Assembly: GCF_006716565.1 (NCBI RefSeq)
Contig: NZ_VFPG01000001.1
Coordinates: forward strand, 3,038,001 to 3,102,000
Direction: 5' to 3'
Length of the DNA: 64,000 nt
Origin: Nocardia bhagyanarayanae
GTDB lineage: Bacteria; Actinomycetota; Actinomycetes; Mycobacteriales; Mycobacteriaceae
The notes under the pieces were generated by a model. The model was not told the origin of the DNA. It did not search any database and was given only the letters and a program-made list of their open reading frames with translations. A program made the position numbers and the translations under genes. Below, in pieces: positions 1 to 8,900 of this stretch (positions within the stretch are counted from its first letter, which is position 1; each line of letters starts with the position of its first letter).

Positions 1-166
1 TGTTGATCCCCCAGTTGCCACCGCTCTCGCACTGGGCGACGCCGTCCCAGTTGTGGGTGGCGGCGGAGGCCGAGGCGGTGGAGATCGCGAACGGGACGGC
101 AACAAAGGCGCCGGTGATGGCGGCGAGGCCGAGGGCGCGGGTGCTGAACTTCCGGTTCTCAGACAT
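1..166 (-). CDS. Resuscitation-promoting factor (Rpf), N-terminal part, cut by window edge
   Basis: Only the first 55 codons are inside the window. They encode a basic N-terminus and hydrophobic signal segment (ALGLAAITGAFVAVPFAIS) followed by ATHNWDGVAQCESGGNWGIN, the opening of the Rpf lysozyme-like domain including the catalytic Glu in CESGGNW. Rpf proteins are secreted muralytic enzymes that wake dormant actinobacteria by cleaving peptidoglycan. The ATG at 166 has a strong GGAGGG ribosome site. A long leader with predicted hairpins and two CRP-like boxes lies upstream. The M. tuberculosis homologue rpfA is known as a CRP target, which fits, but the rest of the protein is needed to say which Rpf this is. 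Confidence 0.9.
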   Translation of the reverse strand, partial: MSENRKFSTRALGLAAITGAFVAVPFAISTASASAATHNWDGVAQCESGGNWGIN

Positions 167-204
167 GGTGGTTTCCCTCCCTGCGCCCACCGACTCGACG
201 AGTG

Positions 205-274
205 CCGCCGCGTCCCTGTCCCCAGGAGGTCGGGGATCCTCGAACCGCGGGACAGGGTCGCCGGTGTTCGGCGG
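205..274 (-). promoter_or_regulatory. Structured leader of rpf: stacked hairpin
   Basis: In the transcript of the minus strand a 6-bp outer stem (CCGCCG at 205-210 with CGGCGG at 269-274) encloses a perfect 9-bp stem (CCCTGTCCC at 214-222 with GGGACAGGG at 249-257). It sits about 40 nt ahead of the rpf start. The leader is about 270 nt if transcription begins near 434. Actinobacterial rpf leaders often carry c-di-AMP (ydaO) riboswitches, but the conserved ydaO motifs are not recognisable here, so only a structured leader is claimed. Confidence 0.4.
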
Positions 275-455
275 TTCGAGTTCGAGCCCATCACGGTTGA
301 TCCGGGCCGTGGACCGACCGTAACGAAGAAATCTCGGCAGATCACATCTTGATAACTCCGGGAATTGCATGAAGCGAATAACGTGAAAATCCGCGAATTC
401 CCAGGTAAGAAATGCCTCGAGCGCGAGTTCTGGACGGTACGTTATAGCACCGTTA

Positions 456-471
456 TGTGTGCGAGATCACC
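456..471 (-). promoter_or_regulatory. CRP-like box 2 (promoter-proximal) of rpf
   Basis: TGTGT-N6-TCACC matches the TGTGA-N6-TCACA consensus of CRP/FNR proteins at 8 of 10 positions. Its centre is 23 bp (about two helical turns) from box 1. A possible -10 element (TATAAC read on the minus strand, 441-446) lies just downstream, so bound CRP would touch the -35 region. Confidence 0.4.
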
Positions 472-478
472 ACGAAAT

Positions 479-494
479 AGTGACCGCTGTCACG
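479..494 (-). promoter_or_regulatory. CRP-like box 1 of rpf
   Basis: AGTGA-N6-TCACG matches the core GTGA-N6-TCAC of the CRP consensus exactly. It lies about 315 bp upstream of the rpf start and about 50 bp upstream of a plausible start of transcription. CRP (Rv3676) control of rpfA is established in M. tuberculosis; conservation here is inferred from the motif only. Confidence 0.55.
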
Positions 495-789
495 TTTGAA
501 GCGCGGAACTGGTCGGTCGGCTTGCGAAAAATGGGCGTCGACGGCCGCCGATATGCGGACCGAATGCGCAATGTTCCCTCTGTCGCCCAGCCCGTCCGCG
601 TCGACTCTCACGCCTGTGGAACGGTGTCGACGAGTTGCCGCTCGCTGCGGCGACGTGCGCATTTCGGCGTCGTTGGGACTGCCACTTGCGGTGCCTGAAC
701 TCTGGATGGCGCGCTGACCTGGCCGAACGAGCTTCTCGGTAAGCGATTTGCCTTCCCCGCGTAGACGTGTGTAATCTGGTGTTCACCGA

Positions 790-863
790 CGCGGGGTGGA
801 GCAGCTCGGTAGCTCGCTGGGCTCATAACCCAGAGGTCGCAGGTTCAAATCCTGTCCCCGCTA
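790..863 (+). tRNA. Initiator tRNA-Met (CAT)
   Basis: A full cloverleaf can be folded. The acceptor stem carries the 5'-terminal C that fails to pair, typical of initiator tRNA. The D-arm is GAGCAGCTCGGTAGCTC. The anticodon stem has three G-C pairs (GGG/CCC) around CTCATAA with anticodon CAT, and the T-arm contains GGTTCAAATCC. The unpaired first base and the GGG/CCC anticodon stem mark it as initiator rather than elongator. The 3' CCA is not encoded. Confidence 0.95.
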
Positions 864-870
864 CAAACGG

Positions 871-904
871 CTCGAGGCCGGAGAGATTCCTCTCCGGCCT
901 CGAG
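871..904. terminator. Bidirectional terminator between tRNA-Met and the DUF8020 gene
   Basis: Perfect 15-bp stem (CTCGAGGCCGGAGAG at 871-885, complement at 890-904) with a 4-base loop, followed on the plus strand by TCATTTTCG. It sits 8 bp past the tRNA and 22 bp past the stop of the convergent minus-strand gene, so it probably serves both. Confidence 0.8.
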
Positions 905-926
905 TCATTTTCGTCTCGGTTCGAGA

Positions 927-1532
927 TCAGGGCTGGCCGCTGATGGCGGCCGACATCGCGTCCATGAACGGCTGGCCGCCCATGATGTAGCCGCCGGCGA
1001 TCGCGCCGACGACCGCGCCGATGGGTCCGGTGATGATGCTGAAGAAGCCGAGGCCGAGCACCGCGCCGATCAGGCCGCCCAGCACTCCGCCCGCCACGAG
1101 ACCGACCACGTTCTTGTTGATCTCCGTGGCGAGGCGCGCCTGCGAGTCGACCGGCTGCATCTCGCCGATCGCCTTCGCGTCGACCGTCGGCGTGAGCTTC
1201 AGCTTCCGTCCGTCTTCGCTGATCTCGTTCGCCACCGACAGGCGGTGTCCGGAGAGTTCGTAGGTCAGCGGCACGTCGGTGACGACCTCGCCGCGGTCGG
1301 ACTTCAGCACCACCTTCGCGCCGCCCTCGGCGATCTCGAACCGGCCGCTGTCGACGGTCGTGGTGACGATGCGCGAGGCATCCGACAGTACAGTGCGATA
1401 GCCGACTCCCTGGTCGACGCCCGACGCCGAAACCTCCTGCTGCTCAGTGGGGTTAGCGTGCACAGTGCCCGCGGCGAGGCCGACGACGGCGGCGGTCAAG
1501 AGTGTCGTTGTGGCAAGCATGCCGAACTTCAT
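927..1532 (-). CDS. Secreted DUF8020-type protein with glycine-rich hydrophobic C-terminus (copy 1)
   Basis: 201 residues. Residues 1-27 form a signal peptide ending VHA. A beta-rich middle (about 45-115) contains a VPLTYEL..HRLSVANEI segment aligning with the TPLTLRI..FEFPIAADI segment of the two related proteins at 14200 and 38546. The last 65 residues are glycine/alanine-rich and strongly hydrophobic (GLVAGGVLGGLIGAVLGLGF), resembling glycine-zipper membrane segments. Function unknown; families like this are common in nocardiae. The start has an AAAGGA ribosome site 9 bases upstream. It is the most divergent of the three copies in this window. Confidence 0.75.
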   Translation of the reverse strand: MKFGMLATTTLLTAAVVGLAAGTVHANPTEQQEVSASGVDQGVGYRTVLSDASRIVTTTVDSGRFEIAEGGAKVVLKSDRGEVVTDVPLTYELSGHRLSVANEISEDGRKLKLTPTVDAKAIGEMQPVDSQARLATEINKNVVGLVAGGVLGGLIGAVLGLGFFSIITGPIGAVVGAIAGGYIMGGQPFMDAMSAAISGQP

Positions 1533-1817
1533 GCTGAATTCCTTTTGACGAGATATCCGGCTCCCGTGGCCGGATGGCGGGTGACTGTATAGCGCGCGGG
1601 CTACACAGCGTCCGAAACTCTTTGGACTACACCCGGATTCGGCAGGAAATCGGTCGAATCGTTGCCCATTCGTGACCTAGTCGGTTGACCGAAATGCCCG
1701 GATTCGACATCCCAGCCGGAGTCGTGTAAGCATTTCGTGAGTTTCAGAGTGCAAGTTTCAGACTTCAGATCTCGTCAGGGGCGGGGTTCGAAGCGTGACA
1801 GCTGTGGAGGGCGAGAC

Positions 1818-2474
1818 GTGTCGCGCCAACGTGTTCGTGCCGGTTTCGCGCTCGCGGCATTCATGCTGGTCTGCGCGCTGTGCACCGGCCTGACGATCAT
1901 GGTCGCGTTCGCCATGGACGAGCCGGAGCCCACGAGCAGCGCGAGCCCGCAACTCGTCGAGACCACCAGGGTGGCAACGGTTTCGGCGACGCCGTCGACG
2001 ACCCGCGAGCCCGATCCGGTCCGCTCGGAGCCCATCGCCGATGGCGAGCTCAGCCCGGCCAGCAAGGCCCCGACCGCGATTCTGATGAATGTCGGTGACT
2101 GCGTGGTGCTCGGCGCCGGCGAAGAGGGGATCGAGAAAGCCGCCTGCGGTGGCGGCACTTCGAGCTACAAGGTCTTCGACAAGGTGCCCGCCGACGGGAA
2201 ATGCCCGGCCGACGCCGACCAGTCCTACGGCCAGCGTGTGCGCGGGGTCGAGCAGGGATCGCTGTGCATGGACATCGACTGGGTCGTCGGTGGCTGCATG
2301 GAACTCGGCGCGGGCAATCCGAAACACATCGATTGCGCCGCAGGGGGTACGGCCAAGGGCGTGCGGGTGCTGGAAGTCAAACAGGGCGTCACCGACGTCA
2401 ACCAATGCGCCTCCGGCAATTACGGATTCGTCTACAACCAACGCCGTTTCGTGGTCTGCGTCGCCGAACTCTGA
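1818..2474 (+). CDS. LppU-like exported or membrane-anchored protein
   Basis: 218 residues from the GTG at 1818, chosen over a GTG at 1737 because GGAGGG lies 8 bases ahead and because it places the hydrophobic segment (FALAAFMLVCALCTGLTIMV) near the N-terminus. A Thr/Ser/Pro-rich linker follows (about 40-85), then a soluble domain with NVGDCVVLG and six or more cysteines, probably disulphide-bonded outside the cell. The NVGDCV opening and cysteine pattern resemble the LppU family of actinobacterial lipoproteins, but no clear lipobox is visible, so it may be a single-pass membrane protein. Function unknown. Confidence 0.65.
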   Translation: MSRQRVRAGFALAAFMLVCALCTGLTIMVAFAMDEPEPTSSASPQLVETTRVATVSATPSTTREPDPVRSEPIADGELSPASKAPTAILMNVGDCVVLGAGEEGIEKAACGGGTSSYKVFDKVPADGKCPADADQSYGQRVRGVEQGSLCMDIDWVVGGCMELGAGNPKHIDCAAGGTAKGVRVLEVKQGVTDVNQCASGNYGFVYNQRRFVVCVAEL

Positions 2475-2555
2475 AGTGCCGGTCGTGCCGACGTATCGGT
2501 GTCCGGCGGCGCGTCTTGTCGGGTCGAAAGCATTGATCGCGTAATAATCCAGGAC

Positions 2556-3062
2556 GTGAACGCCAATGAGGCACTCCTGGCCGCGTTGCGGCGCGAGCGA
2601 TTGGTCCCGGACCAGATCGATGCGTTTCCGGGCGACGAGGTATCCGCGAAATACGGCGGTGTGCCGGTGTCGCCGGGCGGGAAACTCTCGGTCGAGCAGA
2701 CGGCGAGCGCGCCCGATCTGGAATGGTCGGTGCCGGACGGTGAATCCGCCGCGTACGCGGTTCTGATGTTCGACGTGGACGCGCCGTCGAGGTCGACGTC
2801 GCACGGACTGTGCTGGCTGCACTGGGCGGTGGGCGACATTCCGGGACTCGATATCGCGCGCGGTTCCGAGATCGTGCCGTATGCCGGTCCGACCCCGCCC
2901 AAGGGCTCGGGGCCGCACCGATATGTGCTCGTGGTCTACCGGCAGGCGGAGGAAATGGGCGTCCGGCAACTCGGCCGCCCGAAATTCGATCCACTCCGAT
3001 TCGCGCATTCACAGGAACTCGAGCCCATCGCCGCGAATTTCTTTGTGGCCGAGAACGAATAG
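2556..3062 (+). CDS. PEBP (YbhB/YbcL, Raf-kinase-inhibitor-like) family protein
   Basis: 168 residues from GTG 2556; an in-frame GTG at 2499 would add 19 residues and cannot be excluded. The phosphatidylethanolamine-binding fold is shown by the MFDVDAPSR strand (usual DPDAP), the LHWAVGDIPG motif, the ligand-pocket segment YAGPTPPKGSGPHRYVLVVYR, and the C-terminal LEPIAANFF. No signal peptide is present, so it is cytoplasmic. It follows the LppU-like gene by about 80 bp in the same direction. Family members bind anionic ligands or lipids; the physiological role is unknown. Confidence 0.8.
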   Translation: MNANEALLAALRRERLVPDQIDAFPGDEVSAKYGGVPVSPGGKLSVEQTASAPDLEWSVPDGESAAYAVLMFDVDAPSRSTSHGLCWLHWAVGDIPGLDIARGSEIVPYAGPTPPKGSGPHRYVLVVYRQAEEMGVRQLGRPKFDPLRFAHSQELEPIAANFFVAENE

Positions 3063-3803
3063 CGGACGCCACACGAAACACTGACGCTGCCCGGCGACAG
3101 GTCGCGTGGTCGTCTTCACCCGCGCGGCTTCACGCCCTGCCGTCGCATTGTTCGCGTTGTCCCGGATCCGCGCACGCGTCCGTGCCCTCGTCGGCTGCTC
3201 GGGCGCGGTGATCTTCGACCGGCTGGAGGGCGTCGACGGCGGGAATCCCGACCGACAGCAATTGGCGGGCACGCGTCCCGCGTCGGTCAGCCCGCCGCGC
3301 CCGATGTCGCCCCGCGAGGGCGAGCGGCGGCGGGCACTTCGTCCTTCCCGGGTTCGGCGCCGGGGTGAACAGGTCCTACGCGTCCACCAGGGCGGGGGAG
3401 GCCGCACGCATCGCGATGGTCTCGACCGAAGCTGAACGTAGCTTCGCGTTGGCGAGCGCGGCGATGCCCACCTTGCGGGCGCGGCAGCGGTCGCCCCGCG
3501 CCTTTCAATTGACTGCGGCTCACAGACGCTGATCCAACGGTCGTGACCCGCACCACTTGGCCGATGATCGGCCGACCGCATGCATCCGGCCCGCTCGGGA
3601 GCGGGTGCCGAGGCCGCACGTCGCGTGCACCCCGTACCCCCGAGGCATGGCGCGGACCCCCGGGGTGGGCGCGCTCCACACCTTTGGTGCCTATTTGCCG
3701 AGAAGTTGCGAGCGGACGATAGCTATCGAGGCCGGTACACGGGACAGGCCAGACCTCACCTTCACCCCCGATACACGAGTCACCCTCGCCAGGAGTTCGC
3801 CGG
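3063..3803. other. Intergenic region of 740 bp; possible gene remnant, promoter of the FAAL-PKS cluster
   Basis: No convincing gene is present. On the minus strand a run of about 40 codons ending at the TAG at 3375-3377 (..RKVGIAALANAKLRSASVE..) reads like the C-terminus of a protein but is blocked upstream by a stop, so it may be a decayed fragment. A perfect 12-bp palindrome CGATAGCTATCG at 3717-3728 lies 76 bp before the FAAL start and could be an operator. Start-codon-proximal AGGAG at about 3789 belongs to the FAAL gene. Confidence 0.4.
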
Positions 3804-5546
3804 ATGCATTCCAACTTTGTCGCACACGTGCGAGGGCAGGTAGCCGCTTACGGCGACACCAGGTCGTACACCTATCTGCGGGAGGTCGGCCGGGAGCTGG
3901 TCGAGGAGGTCGCCACCTACCGGGAGCTGGACCGGGAGGCCAGGGCGCTGGCCGAGTGGCTGGCACGACGCGACGAGGCCGACCGGCCGGTGTTGCTGCT
4001 CTACCCGCCCGGCCTCGAGTTCCTGCGCGCCTTCCTCGGCTGCCTCTATGCCGGGGTGATCGCCGTACCCGCCCCCGCGCCGCACGACGCGCGCAGCACC
4101 CGGCGCGTGCTCGGCATGCTGAACGACGCGGGCGCCCGGCTGATTCTCACCACGGCCGAATTCCGCGAGCTGCTGGCCGCGTGGCTGCGCGACAGCGACG
4201 AATCGGGTGTCGCGGTCGCGGCCACCGACGAGCCGCTCGGCGATCCGGACGCGTGGGTCGTGCCCGCGCTGACCGCGGACTCCACCGCCTTCCTGCAGTA
4301 CACCTCGGGTTCCACCAGCGAGCCCAAGGGCGTTGTCGTCTCGCACGGCAACCTCGTGCACAACGAGGCCGCTATCGGCGCGGCGAGCTCCATGGACGAC
4401 GAAACGACCGTCGCCGGCTGGCTGCCGCACTTCCACGACATGGGACTGATCGGGATGCTGCTGCAGCCGCTGTTCGCGGGCGGCCGGTTGGTCTTCATGT
4501 CGCCGACGACCTTCCTGAAGCGCCCGGTCCGGCTGCTCGAGGCGGTCGATCGGTACCGCGCGCACATCACGGTGGCGCCGAACTTCGCCTACGAGCTGAT
4601 CGCTCGCCGGGTGACCGACGCACAGCTCGCGGGACTCGACCTGTCCACGCTGCGCGCGGTGTTGAACGGCGCGGAACCGGTCCGCGCCCGCACGCTCGAC
4701 GCGGTGATCGAGCGGCTCGGCCCCGCCGGATTCGCGCCCGACGCTTTCCTTCCCGTCTACGGCATGGCCGAGGTGACGCTGATGGCGACCGCGGCTCGGG
4801 TCGGGCATCCGCCGGTGTACCTCGACGTCGACACGGCGGAACTGGAACGTCATCGAATCGTCCCCGCCGACAATGGAACTCGCTTGGTGAGCTGCGGTAC
4901 GGCGGCGCCGGGTCTCGACATCCGGATCGTCGACCCCGCGACCCTGCGGACACTGCCGGACGGTGAGGTCGGCGAGATCTGGATCGGCGGACCCAGTGTG
5001 GCGCAGGGATATTGGAATCGGCCGGAGGATACGCGCGAGAGGTTCGCCGCCTACACCGAAGGCGCGGGGCCGTATCTGCGGACCGGCGATCTCGGCGCCC
5101 GCCACGAGGGTGAACTCTTCATCACCGGGCGGCTGAAGGACCTGATCATCATGAACGGCCGCAACCTGTATCCGCACGACATCGAGGAGGCCGTGCGCGA
5201 CGCCCATCCGGCCGTTGCCGACGCGCCCGGCGTCGTGCTGTCGATCGACGCGGGAGACCAGGAGCGACTGCTGGTCGTCCAAGGCGTGCGCACCGCCGCG
5301 CTGGGTGAGCTGCCTTCGGTCGAATTGTCCGCCCGGATCCGGGCGATGGTGTCGCGCGGTTTCGACCTGCCCGCGCCGAACGTGGTGCTGGTCGAGCATC
5401 GCGCGGTGCACCGCACGACCAGCGGCAAGGTGCAACGCAATTCGATGCGGTCCGCGTTCCTGGACAACACGGTCGACGGCGTGCTGCACGAGGAGATCGA
5501 ACCGTCCGTCCAGCGTCTGCGCGCCCGCGCTCTCGCCACCGTCTGA
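3804..5546 (+). CDS. Fatty acyl-AMP ligase (FAAL), loads a fatty acid onto the adjacent ACP
   Basis: 580-residue adenylate-forming enzyme. The phosphate-binding loop LQYTSGSTSEPKG lies near residue 165. It is followed by GWLPHFHDMGLIG, typical of FAAL rather than CoA ligases, then VYGMAEVTL, the YLRTGDLG hinge and TTSGKVQRN with the C-terminal Lys. FAALs make acyl-adenylates and hand the acyl group to an acyl carrier protein instead of CoA. The free ACP gene 35 bp downstream and the PKS after it support that role: this enzyme would supply the starter chain. AGGAG precedes the ATG. It is the first gene of an apparent three-gene operon. Confidence 0.9.
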   Translation: MHSNFVAHVRGQVAAYGDTRSYTYLREVGRELVEEVATYRELDREARALAEWLARRDEADRPVLLLYPPGLEFLRAFLGCLYAGVIAVPAPAPHDARSTRRVLGMLNDAGARLILTTAEFRELLAAWLRDSDESGVAVAATDEPLGDPDAWVVPALTADSTAFLQYTSGSTSEPKGVVVSHGNLVHNEAAIGAASSMDDETTVAGWLPHFHDMGLIGMLLQPLFAGGRLVFMSPTTFLKRPVRLLEAVDRYRAHITVAPNFAYELIARRVTDAQLAGLDLSTLRAVLNGAEPVRARTLDAVIERLGPAGFAPDAFLPVYGMAEVTLMATAARVGHPPVYLDVDTAELERHRIVPADNGTRLVSCGTAAPGLDIRIVDPATLRTLPDGEVGEIWIGGPSVAQGYWNRPEDTRERFAAYTEGAGPYLRTGDLGARHEGELFITGRLKDLIIMNGRNLYPHDIEEAVRDAHPAVADAPGVVLSIDAGDQERLLVVQGVRTAALGELPSVELSARIRAMVSRGFDLPAPNVVLVEHRAVHRTTSGKVQRNSMRSAFLDNTVDGVLHEEIEPSVQRLRARALATV

Positions 5547-5581
5547 CCGAAGCACCGACAAGACTCAGGAGATCACCGCAG

Positions 5582-5863
5582 ATGAGAACACTTGTGCTGG
5601 CCCAGCAGGGCGCCCTCGTCGCCGACTGGATCACCGCGCGGGTCGCCGACTACCTCGGCCGCTCGGCGCGCGATATCGATCCCACCCTTCCGCTGGCCGA
5701 GTTGGGCCTCGATTCGGTGTCCGCGGTGAACATCTGCGGCGAGATCGAGGACGAGTGGGATCTCGACCTGGACCCGACGATCGTGTTCGAGTACCCGACG
5801 ATCATCGACCTGGCCGTGTACATCACCGACCAGGTCGCCGACCGACTCGGGCTCGCCGCATGA
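5582..5863 (+). CDS. Free acyl carrier protein
   Basis: 93 residues with the carrier-protein helix-II motif LAELGLDSVSAV; Ser45 is the expected 4'-phosphopantetheine attachment site. Helix III (IVFEYPTIIDLAVYI) is also clear. AGGAG lies 9 bases before the ATG. Lying between the FAAL and the PKS, it most likely accepts the acyl chain from the FAAL and passes it to the KS domain. Its stop codon overlaps an ATGA at the head of a short repeat-like spacer (5860-5912). Confidence 0.92.
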   Translation: MRTLVLAQQGALVADWITARVADYLGRSARDIDPTLPLAELGLDSVSAVNICGEIEDEWDLDLDPTIVFEYPTIIDLAVYITDQVADRLGLAA

Positions 5864-5912
5864 GCGAACGAAGTGAGCGCATGCCGGAGGCGAGCGTCGG
5901 CGAGGTGCAGGC
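5860..5912 (+). repeat. Short GC-rich spacer with GAGCGAACGAAGTGAGCG motif
   Basis: The spacer between the ACP and PKS genes contains quasi-palindromic GAGCGAACGAAGTGAGCG followed by GCCGGAGGCGAGCG. If read from the overlapping ATG at 5860 it gives MSERSERMPEASVGEVQA. Motifs of this SERSE type recur at gene ends in many actinobacteria, so this looks like an inserted small repeat rather than a gene. Confidence 0.4.
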
Positions 5913-8900
5913 ATGAGCCGACGCACCGAGTGGATGACATGCGGGAAAGCCGCGCGGGCGACGGAGCCGAGTGACGCGATCGCGATCGTCGGCATCGACT
6001 GCCGCTTCCCGCAGGCGCCGGATGCGCGGGCGCTGTGGGCGCTGCTCATGGCGGGCGGAGACGCGATCGCGCAGGTTCCGGCCGAGCGTTGGAATGTGGA
6101 CGATTTCCACGATCCCGCCGGTGGGAGCGGCCGGGTCGACCACCGCACCGGCGGCTTCCTCGCCGACGCCGACGCGTTCGACAACGAGTTCTTCGGCATC
6201 GCGCCGCGTGAGGCCGAGGCGATGGATCCGCAGCAGCGGCTGCTGCTGCAGTCCGCGTGGCGGGCTTTCGAGGACGCCACGCTTGACCCGCGGCGGCAGG
6301 CGGGCTCGAACACCGGTGTGTTCGTCGGTGTCATGGCCAATGAATGGGCCACCGTGCACATGCGCGACTACGCGCGCATCACCCCGCAAATGGGTTCGGG
6401 CAACGGCTATTTCATGACGGCCAACCGGCTGTCCTATCAGCTCGACCTGACGGGACCGAGCATGGCGGTCGACACCGCGTGCTCGTCGTCGCTGGTCGCC
6501 GTCCATCAGGCCTGCGTCGCGCTGCGCGCCGGAGAGTGCGATCAGGCGCTCGCCGCGGGCGTCAATATCGCGGTGACCCCGGCGCTCAACGTCTTCTACA
6601 CGCAGGCGGGCCTCTCCGCGCCGGACGGTCGCTGCAAACCGTTCAGCGGGAAGGCCGACGGCATCGGCCGCGGCGAGGGCGTCGCGGTGCTCGTGCTGCG
6701 CAGGCTCGCGGACGCACAGGCGGATGGGCTGCCGATCTACGCTGTAATCAAGGGCAGTGCGGTGAACAACGACGGCCGCAGCAACGGGATCACCGCCCCG
6801 AACCGATGGGCGCAGCAGCAGGTCGTCGCCGAGGCGTACCGACGTGCGGGGGTCGACGCGGCGCAGGTCGCCTTCCTGGAGGCGCACGGCACCGGAACGG
6901 TGCTCGGCGACATGATCGAGGTCAAGGCGTTGGGCGCGGTGCACGCGGCGCGGCGCGAGCGCCCTTGTGCGCTTGGCTCGATCAAGGGCAATCTCGGCCA
7001 CACCGAGGGCGCCGCCGGGATCGCGGGATTGATCAAGGCGGCGTTGAGCCTGCACCACCGCGTGGTGCCGCCCACGAGGTACGCGGCGGACGAGAACGCG
7101 CGGCTGCGCATGGCCGAGCAGGGTCTGCGGCTGCTCGCCGAGCCGATGACATTGCCGGACGGCCGGATTCACGGTGCGGTCTCCAGCTTCGGCATGGGCG
7201 GCACCAACGCGCACATGGTGCTCGCGAGCGCTCCGCCTACGCCGCGCACGGTCGAGGCGGATGGCGGTGGCGTGCTCACGCTGTCGTCGAACGATCGTGA
7301 GGGGCTGCGGCGCAACGTTTTTCGGCTAGCGGAAGTCGTGGAGCGGGATTCCGTCGCGTTGAGCCGGTTGTGCTGGTCGAGCAACGAGGTGAAGTCCTCG
7401 GGCCGCCACCGCTTGTCGCTCGTGGTGCGGGATCGCGGCCGGGCGGTCGAGGCGCTGCGTGCCTGCGCCGACGACGCCGCACTCGAAACCTACTCCGGTG
7501 TCGCCCGACGACCGTCGATCGGCTGGTTGTTCACCGGCCAAGGCGCGCAGTATCCCGGCATGTCACGCGCGCTGCGCGAGGCGTCCCCGGCGTACCGGCG
7601 CGCACTCGCCGAGGTGGACGAGCGGATGACCGCGCACCTGCACCGATCGGTGGCCGAATTGCTGCTCGGCGACGACGAGATCGTGCACCGCACCGAGTTC
7701 GCGCAGCCCGCGATCTTCGCGGTCGAATACGCCATGGCCAGGGCGCTCACCGAACTCGGCGTCGAGCCCGCGTGGCTGGTCGGTCACAGCATCGGCGAGT
7801 TCGCCGCGGCCGCCGTCGCCGGGGTGTTCTCCCTCGACGACGCGTGTCGGCTCGTCGCCGCCCGCGGGCGACTCATGCAGCGACTGCCCGGCGGCGGCGC
7901 GATGCTCGCGGTCCGCGCGACGGCCGACGCGGTCGCCGAGCTGATCGCGGGAGAGCCCGACGTGGCGCTCGCCGCCGTCAACGGTCCGCGCGAGACCGTG
8001 CTGTCGGGTGCCGCCGAGTCGATCGCCCGTGTCGGCGCGGTGCTGACGGATCGCGGTGTCACCGTTCGCCCGCTGACCGTCTCGCATGCCTTCCACTCGC
8101 CGCTGATGGCGCCCATGCGTGACGAGTTCGCGCAGGTCGCGCGCGACTGCGCGTACAACCCGCCGAGCATCCCGATCTACTCGACGTTGCGCGGCCGCCT
8201 GCTCGGCGCCGACGATCCGATGGACGCCGAGTACTGGGTCGAACACATCGGCGCCACAGTGCGTTTCGCCGACGCGGCGACCGCCGCGCTGACCACCGAG
8301 CCGACGCATCTGATCGAAATCGGCCCGAAGCGCACGCTCGCACCGATGATCGGCCGGGCCCATCCCGGACTCTCGGTGCCGATGCTGACGCCCTGCCCGG
8401 GACCGCGGGCCACCGGCGACGAATTGGCGGACACGATCGCCGCGCTCTACCGCGACGGACTCGATCCGCACTGGGACGCGCTGTACGAACCCGCCGCCCG
8501 GGTCCGGCAGCGCGTCGGCGGATACGAGTTCGACACGAGCCACCGGTTCTGGACGCAGGTCGACGTGACGCCGACCGCTCCTGAAACAACGAACCCAGCA
8601 CCCGAAACCAGCACTTCCGCAAGGCAACACACCGAGGAAACCACCATGGATCAACTCATCGCCCTCTTCCGCGAGCAGGCCGCGGTGCTGGCGGCGGCCG
8701 CCAACGCGGAGGTGGCGACGCAGCCGACCCAGCCCCGCCTTCTCGGCGAGTCAGGGCGAGTCGGCGCGGGCATCGATGCGGCGGCCGTGGTGCGCGCCGA
8801 GGCCGCGCGAGTCAGCGGATTTCCGGTCGAAAAGCTGAAGGACCGCGAAACGATCTGCGGCGAAATGGGTTTCGACTCGATTATGACCGCCGACCTGTTC

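Noticed and set aside
271-290. tRNA T-arm-like GGTTCGAGTTCGAGCC
   Set aside because: No matching acceptor, D or anticodon arms around it.
170-440. c-di-AMP (ydaO) riboswitch upstream of rpf
   Set aside because: Position and length fit, but the conserved GCCGAA..CCTG, GGGGAACC and CAGCTAACC elements are not found in order; only a structured leader is claimed.
1758-3008. 416-codon minus-strand open frame
   Set aside because: Lies antisense to the LppU-like and PEBP genes; Arg/His-rich translation typical of a GC-rich shadow frame.
3106-3435. 109-codon plus-strand frame before the FAAL gene
   Set aside because: Arg/Pro-rich without recognisable pattern, no ribosome site, abrupt start; treated as non-coding.
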